Positions 21,296 to 26,804 of a stretch of DNA of 26,804 bases are shown here, piece by piece. Made by a program: the position numbers and the translations under genes. Source of the DNA: Candidatus Shapirobacteria bacterium (GTDB lineage: Bacteria; Patescibacteria; Microgenomatia; UBA12405); the NCBI GenBank assembly GCA_028710865.1, contig JAQTUF010000007.1:1-26804 (forward strand), read 5' to 3'. The notes under the pieces are model-generated. The model ran no database searches, was not told the origin of the DNA, and saw nothing but the letters and a program-made list of their open reading frames with translations. Each line of letters begins with the position of its first letter. Positions within the stretch are counted from its first letter, which is position 1.

Positions 21296-23608
21296 ATGGA
21301 TAAAGCTTATAATCCCGATCAAGAGGGCCAAATTTATGAACTTTGGTCTGCTTCTGGTGCTTTCACTCCCAAAGTTCCTAAAAATCCTAAAGTTGCCAAA
21401 ATCAAAGACAATCCTTATTCCATTATCCTTCCTCTCCCCAATGCCAATGATCCTATGCATATGGGTCATGCCCTTTTTACTATCCAAGATATTTTAATCC
21501 GTTATCATCGAATGCTTGGTCAACCTACTCTTTGGCTTCCAGGAGGTGATCATGCTGGGATTGAGACTCAATTTGTTTTTGAAAAGAAATTAGCCAAGGA
21601 AGGTAAATCACGTTTCGATTTTGATCGTCAAACTCTTTACCAAATGATTTGGGATTTCGTTGAAGATAACCGCAAATTAAATCAATTTCAAATGAAAAAA
21701 CTTGGATTTTCTATGGATTGGACTCGTTATCATTATAGTTTAGAACCTGCCATTGTTGATAATGTTTTAGCCACCTTTAAAAAACTTTATCGAGATGGCC
21801 TTGTTTATCGCGATGAAAAAATAGTCAATTATTGCACCCATTGTGGCACTGCTTTTTCCAATCTCGAAGTCGACCATAAAACCGTTGCTTCTCATCTTTG
21901 GTATATAAAATATGGTCCTTTGACTGTTGCTACTACTCGTCCCGAAACTATGCTTGGTGATACTGCTGTCGCTGTTAATCCCAAAGATAAAAGATATAAA
22001 GACTTAATTGGTAAAACTATTGCTCTTCCTTTAGTTAATAAAGAAATACCTGTTATTGGGGAAGATTCAATTGATATTGAATTTGGTACTGGAGCTGTTA
22101 AAGTCACTCCTTCCCATTCCCCCGAAGATTACGATATGGCCAAAAAACATGGATTAGAATTTGTTCGTATTTTTGATTACGACGGAAAATCAAACAATAA
22201 TGTCCCCAAAAAATATCGCGGATTTTTCCCAGCCCAAGTTCGCCAAATGGTTATTGATGATTTAACTACTGCCGGACTTATAGAGAAAATTGAAGATTAT
22301 TCTCATGAAGTTGGCCATTGTTATCGTTGTGGTCGTCCCATCGAACCAATCACTGCTCCTCAGTGGTATGTCAAAATCGATTCCCTCGCTAAACCAGCTA
22401 TTACAGCTGCTAAAACTGGTCAGCTCAAATTTTTTCCAACTAGATTTAAAAAAACCTACATTACTTGGATGGAAAATATTCGTGATTGGAATATCTCCCG
22501 TCAAATCGTTTGGGGTCCACGTATCCCAGCTTGGTATTGTTTAGATTGTAATCCTGATATTAAGTTAAATTTTTTAGATAAAAATAAAAACATAATATCC
22601 GATTTTTATCACAATATTAGAGGTAAATATTCTATTGAAGAGATCAATAACGGTCTTCAATCCTTAGTTGCTCCAGTCGATGCTGATTTTGTAGTTGAAA
22701 AAAAAGATCATTGTCCCAAATGTAAATCCGCCAATATTATTCAAGAAACTGATACTTTTGATACTTGGTTTTTAAGTGGTCAGTGGCCTCTCAGTACCCT
22801 TGGTTTTAATACTGCTGACCCATTAAAATCGTCTCCTGACTTTGATTATTTTTACCCCACCACTGTTATGGATACTCTCTGGGATATTTTGTTTTTTTGG
22901 GTAGCCCGTATGATAATGTTTGGTCTTTATCTAACAGGTGACGTGCCTTTTAAAACTGTTCATCTTCATTCCAAGGTCACCGATGCTAAAGGTCAAAAAA
23001 TGAGTAAATCTAAAGGCAATGTTGTTAATCCGCTTGATATGACCGAAAAATATGGCACCGACGCTCTTCGTATGTCTTTGGTTTATGGTATTGCTCCAGC
23101 CTCAGATTTTGTAGTTTCAGAAGATAAAATTCGGGCTCAACGAAATTTTGTTAATAAAATTTGGAATGCTACTCGTTTTATTGAAATGTTAATAGATCGC
23201 CTTAACCCTTCAAAAATTTCTCTTGAAATAGACAAATCAAAATTAACAGATCCTGATAATGAAATTTTAAAAAAATTAAACGATATAATTTCTTCAACCA
23301 CTAAAAATTTAAACTCTTATCATTTTGGTCAAGCTTCTGAAAATTTATATCAATTTTTTTGGCATGAGTTTTGTGATGTTTATATCGAAAATGCCAAAGA
23401 TAGGCTTGACCCGTCGAAGCCAACAGGCGAAGTCGGTGGAGAAGATGTTGTTATTCCAGTTTTATTAACTGTTTTAATTAATTCCCTTAAACTTCTTCAT
23501 CCTTTTATTCCTTTTGTGACCGAGACTATTTACCAAGATCTAATTGCCAAATATAATTTTAAGAAGGAGTTACTTATTTCTTCATCCTGGCCCAAAAATG
23601 AAGTCTAA
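21296..23608 (+). CDS. valS: Valyl-tRNA synthetase
   Basis: A 770-aa class I synthetase. HIGH motif HMGH (55-58), the family segment LWLPGGDHAGIETQ, CP1 editing domain (ATTRPETMLGDTAVAVNP; GTGAVKVTPSHSPEDYD), zinc-type cysteines (YCTHCG, CYRCG, CPKC), DTFDTWFLSGQWPLSTLG and KMSKS (about 568-572) are all present. The editing motif has Ser where most ValRS have the first Asp of HDPxD; the later Asp is kept. The protein ends right after the anticodon-binding domain and lacks the C-terminal coiled-coil arm of typical ~880-950-aa ValRS. A GC-rich 39-nt stretch encodes an unusual loop (about 703-715). The end overlaps the next gene by 11 nt. Confidence 0.97.
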   Translation: MDKAYNPDQEGQIYELWSASGAFTPKVPKNPKVAKIKDNPYSIILPLPNANDPMHMGHALFTIQDILIRYHRMLGQPTLWLPGGDHAGIETQFVFEKKLAKEGKSRFDFDRQTLYQMIWDFVEDNRKLNQFQMKKLGFSMDWTRYHYSLEPAIVDNVLATFKKLYRDGLVYRDEKIVNYCTHCGTAFSNLEVDHKTVASHLWYIKYGPLTVATTRPETMLGDTAVAVNPKDKRYKDLIGKTIALPLVNKEIPVIGEDSIDIEFGTGAVKVTPSHSPEDYDMAKKHGLEFVRIFDYDGKSNNNVPKKYRGFFPAQVRQMVIDDLTTAGLIEKIEDYSHEVGHCYRCGRPIEPITAPQWYVKIDSLAKPAITAAKTGQLKFFPTRFKKTYITWMENIRDWNISRQIVWGPRIPAWYCLDCNPDIKLNFLDKNKNIISDFYHNIRGKYSIEEINNGLQSLVAPVDADFVVEKKDHCPKCKSANIIQETDTFDTWFLSGQWPLSTLGFNTADPLKSSPDFDYFYPTTVMDTLWDILFFWVARMIMFGLYLTGDVPFKTVHLHSKVTDAKGQKMSKSKGNVVNPLDMTEKYGTDALRMSLVYGIAPASDFVVSEDKIRAQRNFVNKIWNATRFIEMLIDRLNPSKISLEIDKSKLTDPDNEILKKLNDIISSTTKNLNSYHFGQASENLYQFFWHEFCDVYIENAKDRLDPSKPTGEVGGEDVVIPVLLTVLINSLKLLHPFIPFVTETIYQDLIAKYNFKKELLISSSWPKNEV
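23403..23441 (+). repeat. GC-rich insert-like segment within valS
   Basis: 25 of 39 bases are G or C in a gene that is otherwise strongly AT-rich. It is read in frame as RLDPSKPTGEVGGE within the anticodon-binding domain. The 10-mer GCGAAGTCGG (23427-23436) also occurs in the tmRNA trailer (reverse complement at 7217-7226), so it may be a small dispersed repeat. Confidence 0.45.
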
Positions 23609-24047
23609 TTTGTCAAAAATTTTTATTATTTTAGTTTTATTTTCTCTTTTTGCCCTTAATTTTTATTCTGTAAAAAACAAATCGGATAATCTTACCCAAG
23701 ACAAAATCCAATTTTTCAAATTAAATAGTAGTTCTAATTTTATTGGTCGGCTTAATCTTTGGTATTTTTTTGCTGGGGTAAATGATTGGAATAATGCTAC
23801 CAAATTTGAAACCGGCTTAAACCAAACTCAAATTTTTAAGTTAAATCATCAACCAGAGAAATTACTCCAAAAATTAAATGAATTAAAAGCAAAAAGTAAT
23901 AAAGATGCTCAAGACTATCTAACTTTGGCTAAAACTCAATCAATTCTTGGTTTTAACCAAGATGCCGTTGAGTCAATCAAACAGGCTCATCAACTAGATC
24001 CGATTCGATCAGATCTTGATCAACTCTTTTATTCCATTACCAAGTAA
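23598..24047 (+). CDS. Membrane-anchored TPR-like protein
   Basis: A 149-aa protein from the ATG at 23598, which overlaps the end of valS by 11 nt. Upstream in-frame starts lie deep inside valS and would delay the signal anchor. An N-terminal hydrophobic helix (about 7-24) is followed by a polar segment and a helical C-terminus. One TPR-like unit is visible (AQDYLTLAKTQSILGFNQDA, then VESIKQAHQLDPIRSDL), preceded by a possible degenerate one. It is probably a protein-interaction module outside the cytoplasm. No function can be assigned. It is likely co-transcribed with valS; no clear Shine-Dalgarno site at normal spacing. It converges on the L25 gene with a 3-nt gap. Confidence 0.75.
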   Translation: MKSNLSKIFIILVLFSLFALNFYSVKNKSDNLTQDKIQFFKLNSSSNFIGRLNLWYFFAGVNDWNNATKFETGLNQTQIFKLNHQPEKLLQKLNELKAKSNKDAQDYLTLAKTQSILGFNQDAVESIKQAHQLDPIRSDLDQLFYSITK

Positions 24048-24050
24048 AGA

Positions 24051-24746
24051 TTATTCCTGTTTTTCTTCTTTATCTTCTTCTTTATTTTCACTAGATTCTT
24101 CAGAATTAGTTTCTTCCTTATCACCTTTTTGGGCGGTTGCTTCCACATCTTCTGGAGATACTTCTTCAGCTATTGGTTCTTCTTCAGCTCTTGGTTCTTC
24201 TACTTTAACCACTACTTGTTCCAGGTTAGTTAAAATTTCTATTTTAGATTTATCAATTTTCAAATCAGCTACAGTAACTATTGATTCTAAATTTTCCAAA
24301 ACTACCAAATCAACTTCAATATTTTCTGGTAAATCAGTTGGTAAAGCTTCAACTTCAATTTCATCAGTTACAGTTACTAATATGTTCCCATTTTTAACAG
24401 CCAATGATTCTCCAATAAATTCTATTGGAATCATAGTAGAAATCTTCTCTTTTAAATTGACTTTATAACAATCAATATGGATTAAATGACCAGTTACTGG
24501 ATGATACTGTGGATTTCTAAATAAAACTGGAATTTTTTTATCATCAATTACTAATTCTACTAATCCTGATTCTCCAACTTCATCAAATATTTTTTCTAAT
24601 TCAATTAAATTAAATTGAATTGAAACTGATTCAAAATCATGTCCATAAATAGTTGCCGGTAAAAACCCCTCATTCCTTAATTGTTTTACTTTTCTTCCTA
24701 CATTAGTTCTAATAGTTGCCTTTATTTCGTGTTTTTCTTTTGTCAT
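24051..24746 (-). CDS. rplY: 50S ribosomal protein L25/CTC (long form)
   Basis: A 231-aa long-form L25 (TL5/CTC type), which binds 5S rRNA. The N-terminal L25 domain (1-92) has LRNEGFLPATIYGHDFESVSI, GLVELVIDDKKIPVLFRNPQYHPVTGHLIHIDCYKV. The C-terminal beta domain (about 93-182) has IPIEFIGESLAVKNGNILV, EVEALPTDLPENIEVDL and EQVVVKVEEP. A very acidic tail of about 50 residues follows (Glu/Asp-rich, ending EEDKEEKQE), longer than in most relatives. Unlike its neighbours, this gene has its promoter about 75 nt upstream, leaving a GC-rich 5' leader. Confidence 0.95.
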   Translation of the reverse strand: MTKEKHEIKATIRTNVGRKVKQLRNEGFLPATIYGHDFESVSIQFNLIELEKIFDEVGESGLVELVIDDKKIPVLFRNPQYHPVTGHLIHIDCYKVNLKEKISTMIPIEFIGESLAVKNGNILVTVTDEIEVEALPTDLPENIEVDLVVLENLESIVTVADLKIDKSKIEILTNLEQVVVKVEEPRAEEEPIAEEVSPEDVEATAQKGDKEETNSEESSENKEEDKEEKQE

Positions 24747-24815
24747 TTTTTTCTTTTTGCCTAACGCCCCTTTGTTCGCTTTCGCGTCCTACCTGACTTC
24801 GGCTTTAATAAACTA
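24747..24815 (-). promoter_or_regulatory. 5' leader of rplY mRNA with GC-rich segment
   Basis: The predicted transcript leader of about 70 nt contains CGC-GAAA-GCG (a short GNRA-loop hairpin), AAAGGGG about 27 nt upstream of the ATG, and a purine-rich AAAAAGAAAAA run before the start. There is no standard Shine-Dalgarno site at normal distance. It could be an autoregulatory leader, or a small repeat inserted between promoter and gene. Confidence 0.4.
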
Positions 24816-24821
24816 GGAAGG

Positions 24822-24830
24822 ATTATAACA
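24822..24830 (-). promoter_or_regulatory. Extended -10 (TGTTATAAT) for rplY
   Basis: A perfect TGnTATAAT on the minus strand ends 75 nt from the L25 ATG. It is the only protein gene here with a promoter so far from the start. It is divergent from the trpS promoter. Confidence 0.65.
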
Positions 24831-24849
24831 TAAATCAAACCTAAAATAA

Positions 24850-24858
24850 TGTTAAAAT
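24850..24858 (+). promoter_or_regulatory. Extended -10 (TGTTAAAAT), leaderless, for trpS
   Basis: TGTTAAAAT ends 5 nt before the ATG at 24864. It excludes the upstream in-frame ATG at 24849, which overlaps this element. Confidence 0.65.
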
Positions 24859-24863
24859 CTTTT

Positions 24864-25862
24864 ATGTCTACAAAACCACGAATTCTTACCGGTGATCGAC
24901 CTACTGGCCCTCTCCATTTAGGTCACTATATCGGCACTCTCAAAAATAGGGTCAAACTTCAAGATGAATTTGATTGTTTTTTTATTATGGCCGACCTTCA
25001 TACTCTTACCACTGATTTTTCCAAAGACAAAACTTCAACGCTTAAAGATCGGGTCAGGGGATTAGTACTAGATTATCTTTCTGTTGGTATTGACCCCAAA
25101 AAATCAGTTATTTATCAACAAAGTAAAGTTCCTCAAGTTACTTATCTAGAGAGCATTTTTACCAATTTGATTACTGTTCCTCGTGCTCAAAGAGTTCCTA
25201 CTTTAAAAGATGTTATTCGTGATCTTCACCTCAAACAACCCTCCCTTGGACTTCTGAATTATCCAGTTCTTCAAGCCGCTGATATTTTAATGGTTAAAGC
25301 CAATTTAGTTCCAGTTGGTAAAGATCAAGAAAGTCATGTTGAAGTCACTCGCGAAATTGCCACTACTTTCAATAAAACTTATGGTGAAGTTTTTCCCATC
25401 CCCAAAGCTTTAATTGGTGATGGTGGTACTTTAGTTGGCACCGATGGTCAAGCCAAAATGAGCAAATCTATTGGCAACTGCATTTATCTTTCCGACGACG
25501 AAATCACCGTCAACCAAAAAGTTAAAAATATGTACACCGATCCAAATAGAATTAAAGCTACTGACCCAGGTAAAGTTGAAGGTAATCCAGTTTTTATTTA
25601 TCATGATGTTTTCAACGACAATAAAACTGAAGTTGATGATCTAAAAGCTCGTTATATCAAAGGTCAAGTCGGGGATGTTGAAGTCAAAGAAAAATTAGCC
25701 AAAGCCTTAAATAAATTTTTAGACCCAATTCGTCAAAAAAGAGCCCAATATGAAGGTAAATTTGACCTTATCGATGGCATTATTAAAGAAGGTAGTAAAA
25801 AAGCCGCCCTCGAAGCCCAAAAAACTTTAGATGAAGTTTTGGAAGTTATGGGGGTTAAATAA
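24864..25862 (+). CDS. trpS: Tryptophanyl-tRNA synthetase
   Basis: A 332-aa protein from 24864, the usual length. It begins [20 protein letters not shown], with the HIGH motif HLGH at 18-21; an ATG 15 nt earlier would add five residues but lies within the promoter. It continues with [57 protein letters not shown], and the KMSKS loop AKMSKSIGN (about 198-206). The C-terminal helical part ([24 protein letters not shown]) binds the anticodon. It charges tRNA-Trp, and TGG is the Trp codon in this window. The stop is 7 nt from the end of the convergent DUF805 gene. Confidence 0.97.
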   Translation: MSTKPRILTGDRPTGPLHLGHYIGTLKNRVKLQDEFDCFFIMADLHTLTTDFSKDKTSTLKDRVRGLVLDYLSVGIDPKKSVIYQQSKVPQVTYLESIFTNLITVPRAQRVPTLKDVIRDLHLKQPSLGLLNYPVLQAADILMVKANLVPVGKDQESHVEVTREIATTFNKTYGEVFPIPKALIGDGGTLVGTDGQAKMSKSIGNCIYLSDDEITVNQKVKNMYTDPNRIKATDPGKVEGNPVFIYHDVFNDNKTEVDDLKARYIKGQVGDVEVKEKLAKALNKFLDPIRQKRAQYEGKFDLIDGIIKEGSKKAALEAQKTLDEVLEVMGVK

Positions 25863-25869
25863 AAGATAT

Positions 25870-26265
25870 TTATATCTCTTTCTTCCTTGGAAAAATTACT
25901 TTAAATATATCTTTCTCAGTATCCATTTCACCGTATTTATTTACTGTTGGGTTTCCCTTAACAAATATTAAAAGTAAAATAAAAACTACATTCACAATCA
26001 ATAAATTAACTCCTACTAATTGTTGACTTATAAATGGGATTAAAAATATCAAAGATAAATATCCATTCCATCCTATATCGTGAAGTCTTCTAGCGGCAAT
26101 AGAAGTTTGGAAGAAATATAAAATAATCGACAGAATTACTGACACTAGAAATCCCTTATCAATTATTCCAACTAAAAAAGTTATTATCACAAAAAATAAA
26201 GATACTGTCAGCATTGCCGCAAAAAAATTTAGTCTCTTAAGTCTTCCTTCAAAAAATCTCTTCAT
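25870..26265 (-). CDS. DUF805 family membrane protein
   Basis: A 131-aa protein with FFEGRLKRLNFFAA at the N-terminus and the family hallmark ARRLHDIGWNGYLSLIFLIP (58-77). About four TM helices (roughly 12-34, 38-54, 68-82, 84-102) and a short soluble tail containing GNPTVNKYGE are typical of DUF805 (YhaH-like). The function is unknown. The start lacks a clear -10 at the usual leaderless distance; TAAAAG ends 7 nt upstream and is a poor match. Confidence 0.88.
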   Translation of the reverse strand: MKRFFEGRLKRLNFFAAMLTVSLFFVIITFLVGIIDKGFLVSVILSIILYFFQTSIAARRLHDIGWNGYLSLIFLIPFISQQLVGVNLLIVNVVFILLLIFVKGNPTVNKYGEMDTEKDIFKVIFPRKKEI

Positions 26266-26323
26266 AAGTATTCTTTTAAATAATAAATAATTCTAAAAAA
26301 GAATAGCACATTTATTATACGTT

Positions 26324-26401
26324 TGGTGGGTATGCATGGATTCGAACCATGGACCCGTCCGATAATTATCGGACTGCTCTAACCAATTTTACTACACAAT
26401 T
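26324..26401 (-). pseudogene. tRNA-like sequence with intact 3' half and degraded 5' half
   Basis: The 3' side is a good tRNA: variable loop, T-arm CATGG-TTCGAAT-CCATG, acceptor strand CATACCC, discriminator A and an encoded CCA (26324-26326). The D-loop end TTGGTTAGAGC is normal. The 5' acceptor strand reads AATTGTG instead of the needed GGGTATG, and the D-stem reads GTAA instead of GCTC. The anticodon arm is an 18-nt perfect palindrome (26357-26374) with an 8-nt loop. It overlaps the 3' end of the GIY-YIG gene and shares 42 bp with 26760-26801. Confidence 0.7.
26345..26386. repeat. 42-bp direct repeat (mate at 26760-26801)
   Basis: The two copies are identical over 42 bp, from the T-loop through the anticodon arm to the D-loop of a tRNA-like sequence, and differ on both outer sides. 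They bound a 415-bp unit holding tRNA-Ile and the GIY-YIG gene. Confidence 0.85.
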
Positions 26402-26650
26402 TTTATTTTGAATTATTTTTTCAATTATCTTTCTTGATTTATAGGTTTTTAATTTATATTCAATTTTTCTTGCCATAATCAAATCAACATATTCTTGTTG
26501 AAATACAATTTTCCATGGGATACCAGATTTAGTTGATTTAACAAAACCTTTATTATGTTGGTTATTTAAACGTCTACTTGGATTATCTGAACTTCCAATA
26601 TAATATCTATCTAATTTTTCACTTTTTAAGATATATAAATATCCTTTCAC
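26366..26650 (-). CDS. GIY-YIG nuclease domain protein between tRNA genes
   Basis: A 94-aa protein with a GTG start 2 nt after the 3' end of tRNA-Ile. The GIY-YIG core is KGYLYILKSEKLDRYYIG, catalytic-type Arg in NPSRRLNNQH, GFVKSTKSGIPW, and Glu in ARKIEYKLKTYKSRKIIEKI. It differs clearly from the other GIY-YIG protein in the window (6860-7099). The last 11 codons (NCVVKLVRAVR) are read from the tRNA-like sequence, and the stop codon lies within its palindromic anticodon arm. The position, flush against one tRNA and running into another, resembles mobile or homing endonuclease genes. No promoter is seen, so it probably depends on the tRNA transcript. Confidence 0.75.
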   Translation of the reverse strand: MKGYLYILKSEKLDRYYIGSSDNPSRRLNNQHNKGFVKSTKSGIPWKIVFQQEYVDLIMARKIEYKLKTYKSRKIIEKIIQNKNCVVKLVRAVR

Positions 26651-26652
26651 TG

Positions 26653-26726
26653 TGGATGCACATGGACTCGAACCATGGACCCCCGACTTATAAGATCGGT
26701 GCTCTAACCAACTGAGCTATGCATCC
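26653..26726 (-). tRNA. tRNA-Ile, anticodon UAU
   Basis: A complete 74-nt cloverleaf: acceptor GGATGCA/TGCATCC, D-arm GCTC-AGTTGGTTA-GAGC, anticodon arm CCGAT-CTTATAA-GTCGG (one G-U pair) with anticodon UAU at 26690-26692, variable loop GGGTC, T-arm CATGG-TTCGAGT-CCATG, discriminator A. CCA is not encoded. UAU reads AUA isoleucine codons directly; most bacteria instead use a CAU tRNA modified to lysidine by TilS. The GTG of the GIY-YIG gene starts 2 nt after the discriminator base. Confidence 0.94.
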
Positions 26727-26759
26727 AAATTTTTAAATTACATCCATGTATTTTAATAC

Positions 26760-26804
26760 AACCATGGACCCGTCCGATAATTATCGGACTGCTCTAACCA
26801 ACTG
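26760..26804 (-). pseudogene. Second tRNA-like fragment at the window edge (partial)
   Basis: It has a normal D-loop context (CAGTTGGTTAGAGC) and the same palindromic anticodon arm as 26357-26374. The sequence then diverges in the T-loop (TTGTATT rather than TTCGAAT), so the T-arm and acceptor 3' strand are missing. Its 5' end lies beyond the window. It supplies the half of the tRNA that the copy at 26324-26401 lacks. Confidence 0.65.

Noticed and set aside
22081..22140. Loss of ValRS editing because of Ser in the HDPxD motif
   Set aside because: The related IleRS editing motif also varies at this position and the later Asp is kept, so loss of editing cannot be concluded.
24016..24468. A Ser-rich open frame antisense to the L25 gene
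   Set aside because: It is the shadow of the Glu/Asp-rich L25 tail on the other strand and has no family features.
26324..26401. A normal functional tRNA gene
   Set aside because: The 5' acceptor strand and D-stem do not pair with the 3' side, and the anticodon loop has 8 nt with no sensible anticodon.
26366..26804. Group I intron in a tRNA gene with a GIY-YIG homing endonuclease
   Set aside because: No group I core (P, Q, R, S elements) is visible, the flanks are a 42-bp duplication rather than clean exon ends, and an intact tRNA-Ile occupies much of the insert.
1..26804. Recoded TGA (Gly or Trp) as in some CPR groups
   Set aside because: TGA ends several well-defined genes (for example rnhA, the bPH gene, the solute-binding protein gene) and does not interrupt conserved domains.

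Overview
The window is an AT-rich bacterial segment that starts inside the 3' end of a 16S rRNA gene and stops inside a tRNA-like sequence. Both ends fall in conserved or repeated RNA genes, so it may be a whole metagenomic contig. The 16S tail, the very compact layout, and typical small proteins (VirB2-like pilin pair, VanW/YoaR-type protein, SPFH protein, DUF805, bPH protein, GIY-YIG nucleases) suggest Patescibacteria/CPR, most likely a Microgenomates-like lineage. That placement is an inference. TGA is used as a normal stop, which argues against the recoded SR1/Gracilibacteria groups.

Layout. 1-1101: 16S 3' end, an intrinsic terminator (no 23S follows) and uppS. 1104-6316: cell-envelope block with two small pilin-like proteins, a coiled-coil/SpoIID protein, a bPH-domain membrane protein, a tiny two-TM protein, and a degenerate PP2C-TM-beta-propeller protein. 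6342-7713: trans-translation block with smpB, a GIY-YIG nuclease gene and tmRNA (ssrA). 7718-13046: membrane protein, comF, an operon of anchored solute-binding protein, archaeal-type triosephosphate isomerase and SPFH protein, then a ZIP transporter. 13104-17842: rnhA-VanW operon, an unknown protein and an alpha/beta hydrolase. 17851-21248: t6A tRNA-modification genes (tsaD and a tsaC-tsaE fusion) with an anchored secreted-domain protein and an HD phosphohydrolase. 21296-25862: valS, a TPR-like protein, ribosomal protein L25 and trpS. 25870-26804: a DUF805 protein, then a tRNA-Ile(UAU)/GIY-YIG/tRNA-like array bounded by a 42-bp direct repeat.

Functional themes. Much of the window concerns translation and its quality control: 16S, tmRNA and SmpB, t6A synthesis, two aminoacyl-tRNA synthetases, L25 and tRNA. 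The rest is mainly envelope biology (undecaprenyl diphosphate, SpoIID, VanW, membrane sensors).

The strongest overall signal is promoter architecture. Sixteen protein genes have a -10 hexamer, often preceded by TGn, ending 5-7 nt before the start codon. This places the predicted transcription start on the start codon itself, so leaderless mRNAs look like the rule. A strong Shine-Dalgarno sequence is seen only inside an operon (4239-4246), while the 16S keeps an intact anti-SD. The rule also fixes five start codons (1785, 6450, 13104, 21248, 24864) that agree with the expected protein N-termini.

Other notable points are the TsaC-TsaE fusion with a palindromic repeat inside its ATPase domain, the interrupted tRNA-like locus, a tRNA-Ile with a UAU anticodon, a C-to-U change at 16S position 1400, and a tmRNA whose predicted tag ends ALAVC rather than ALAA.
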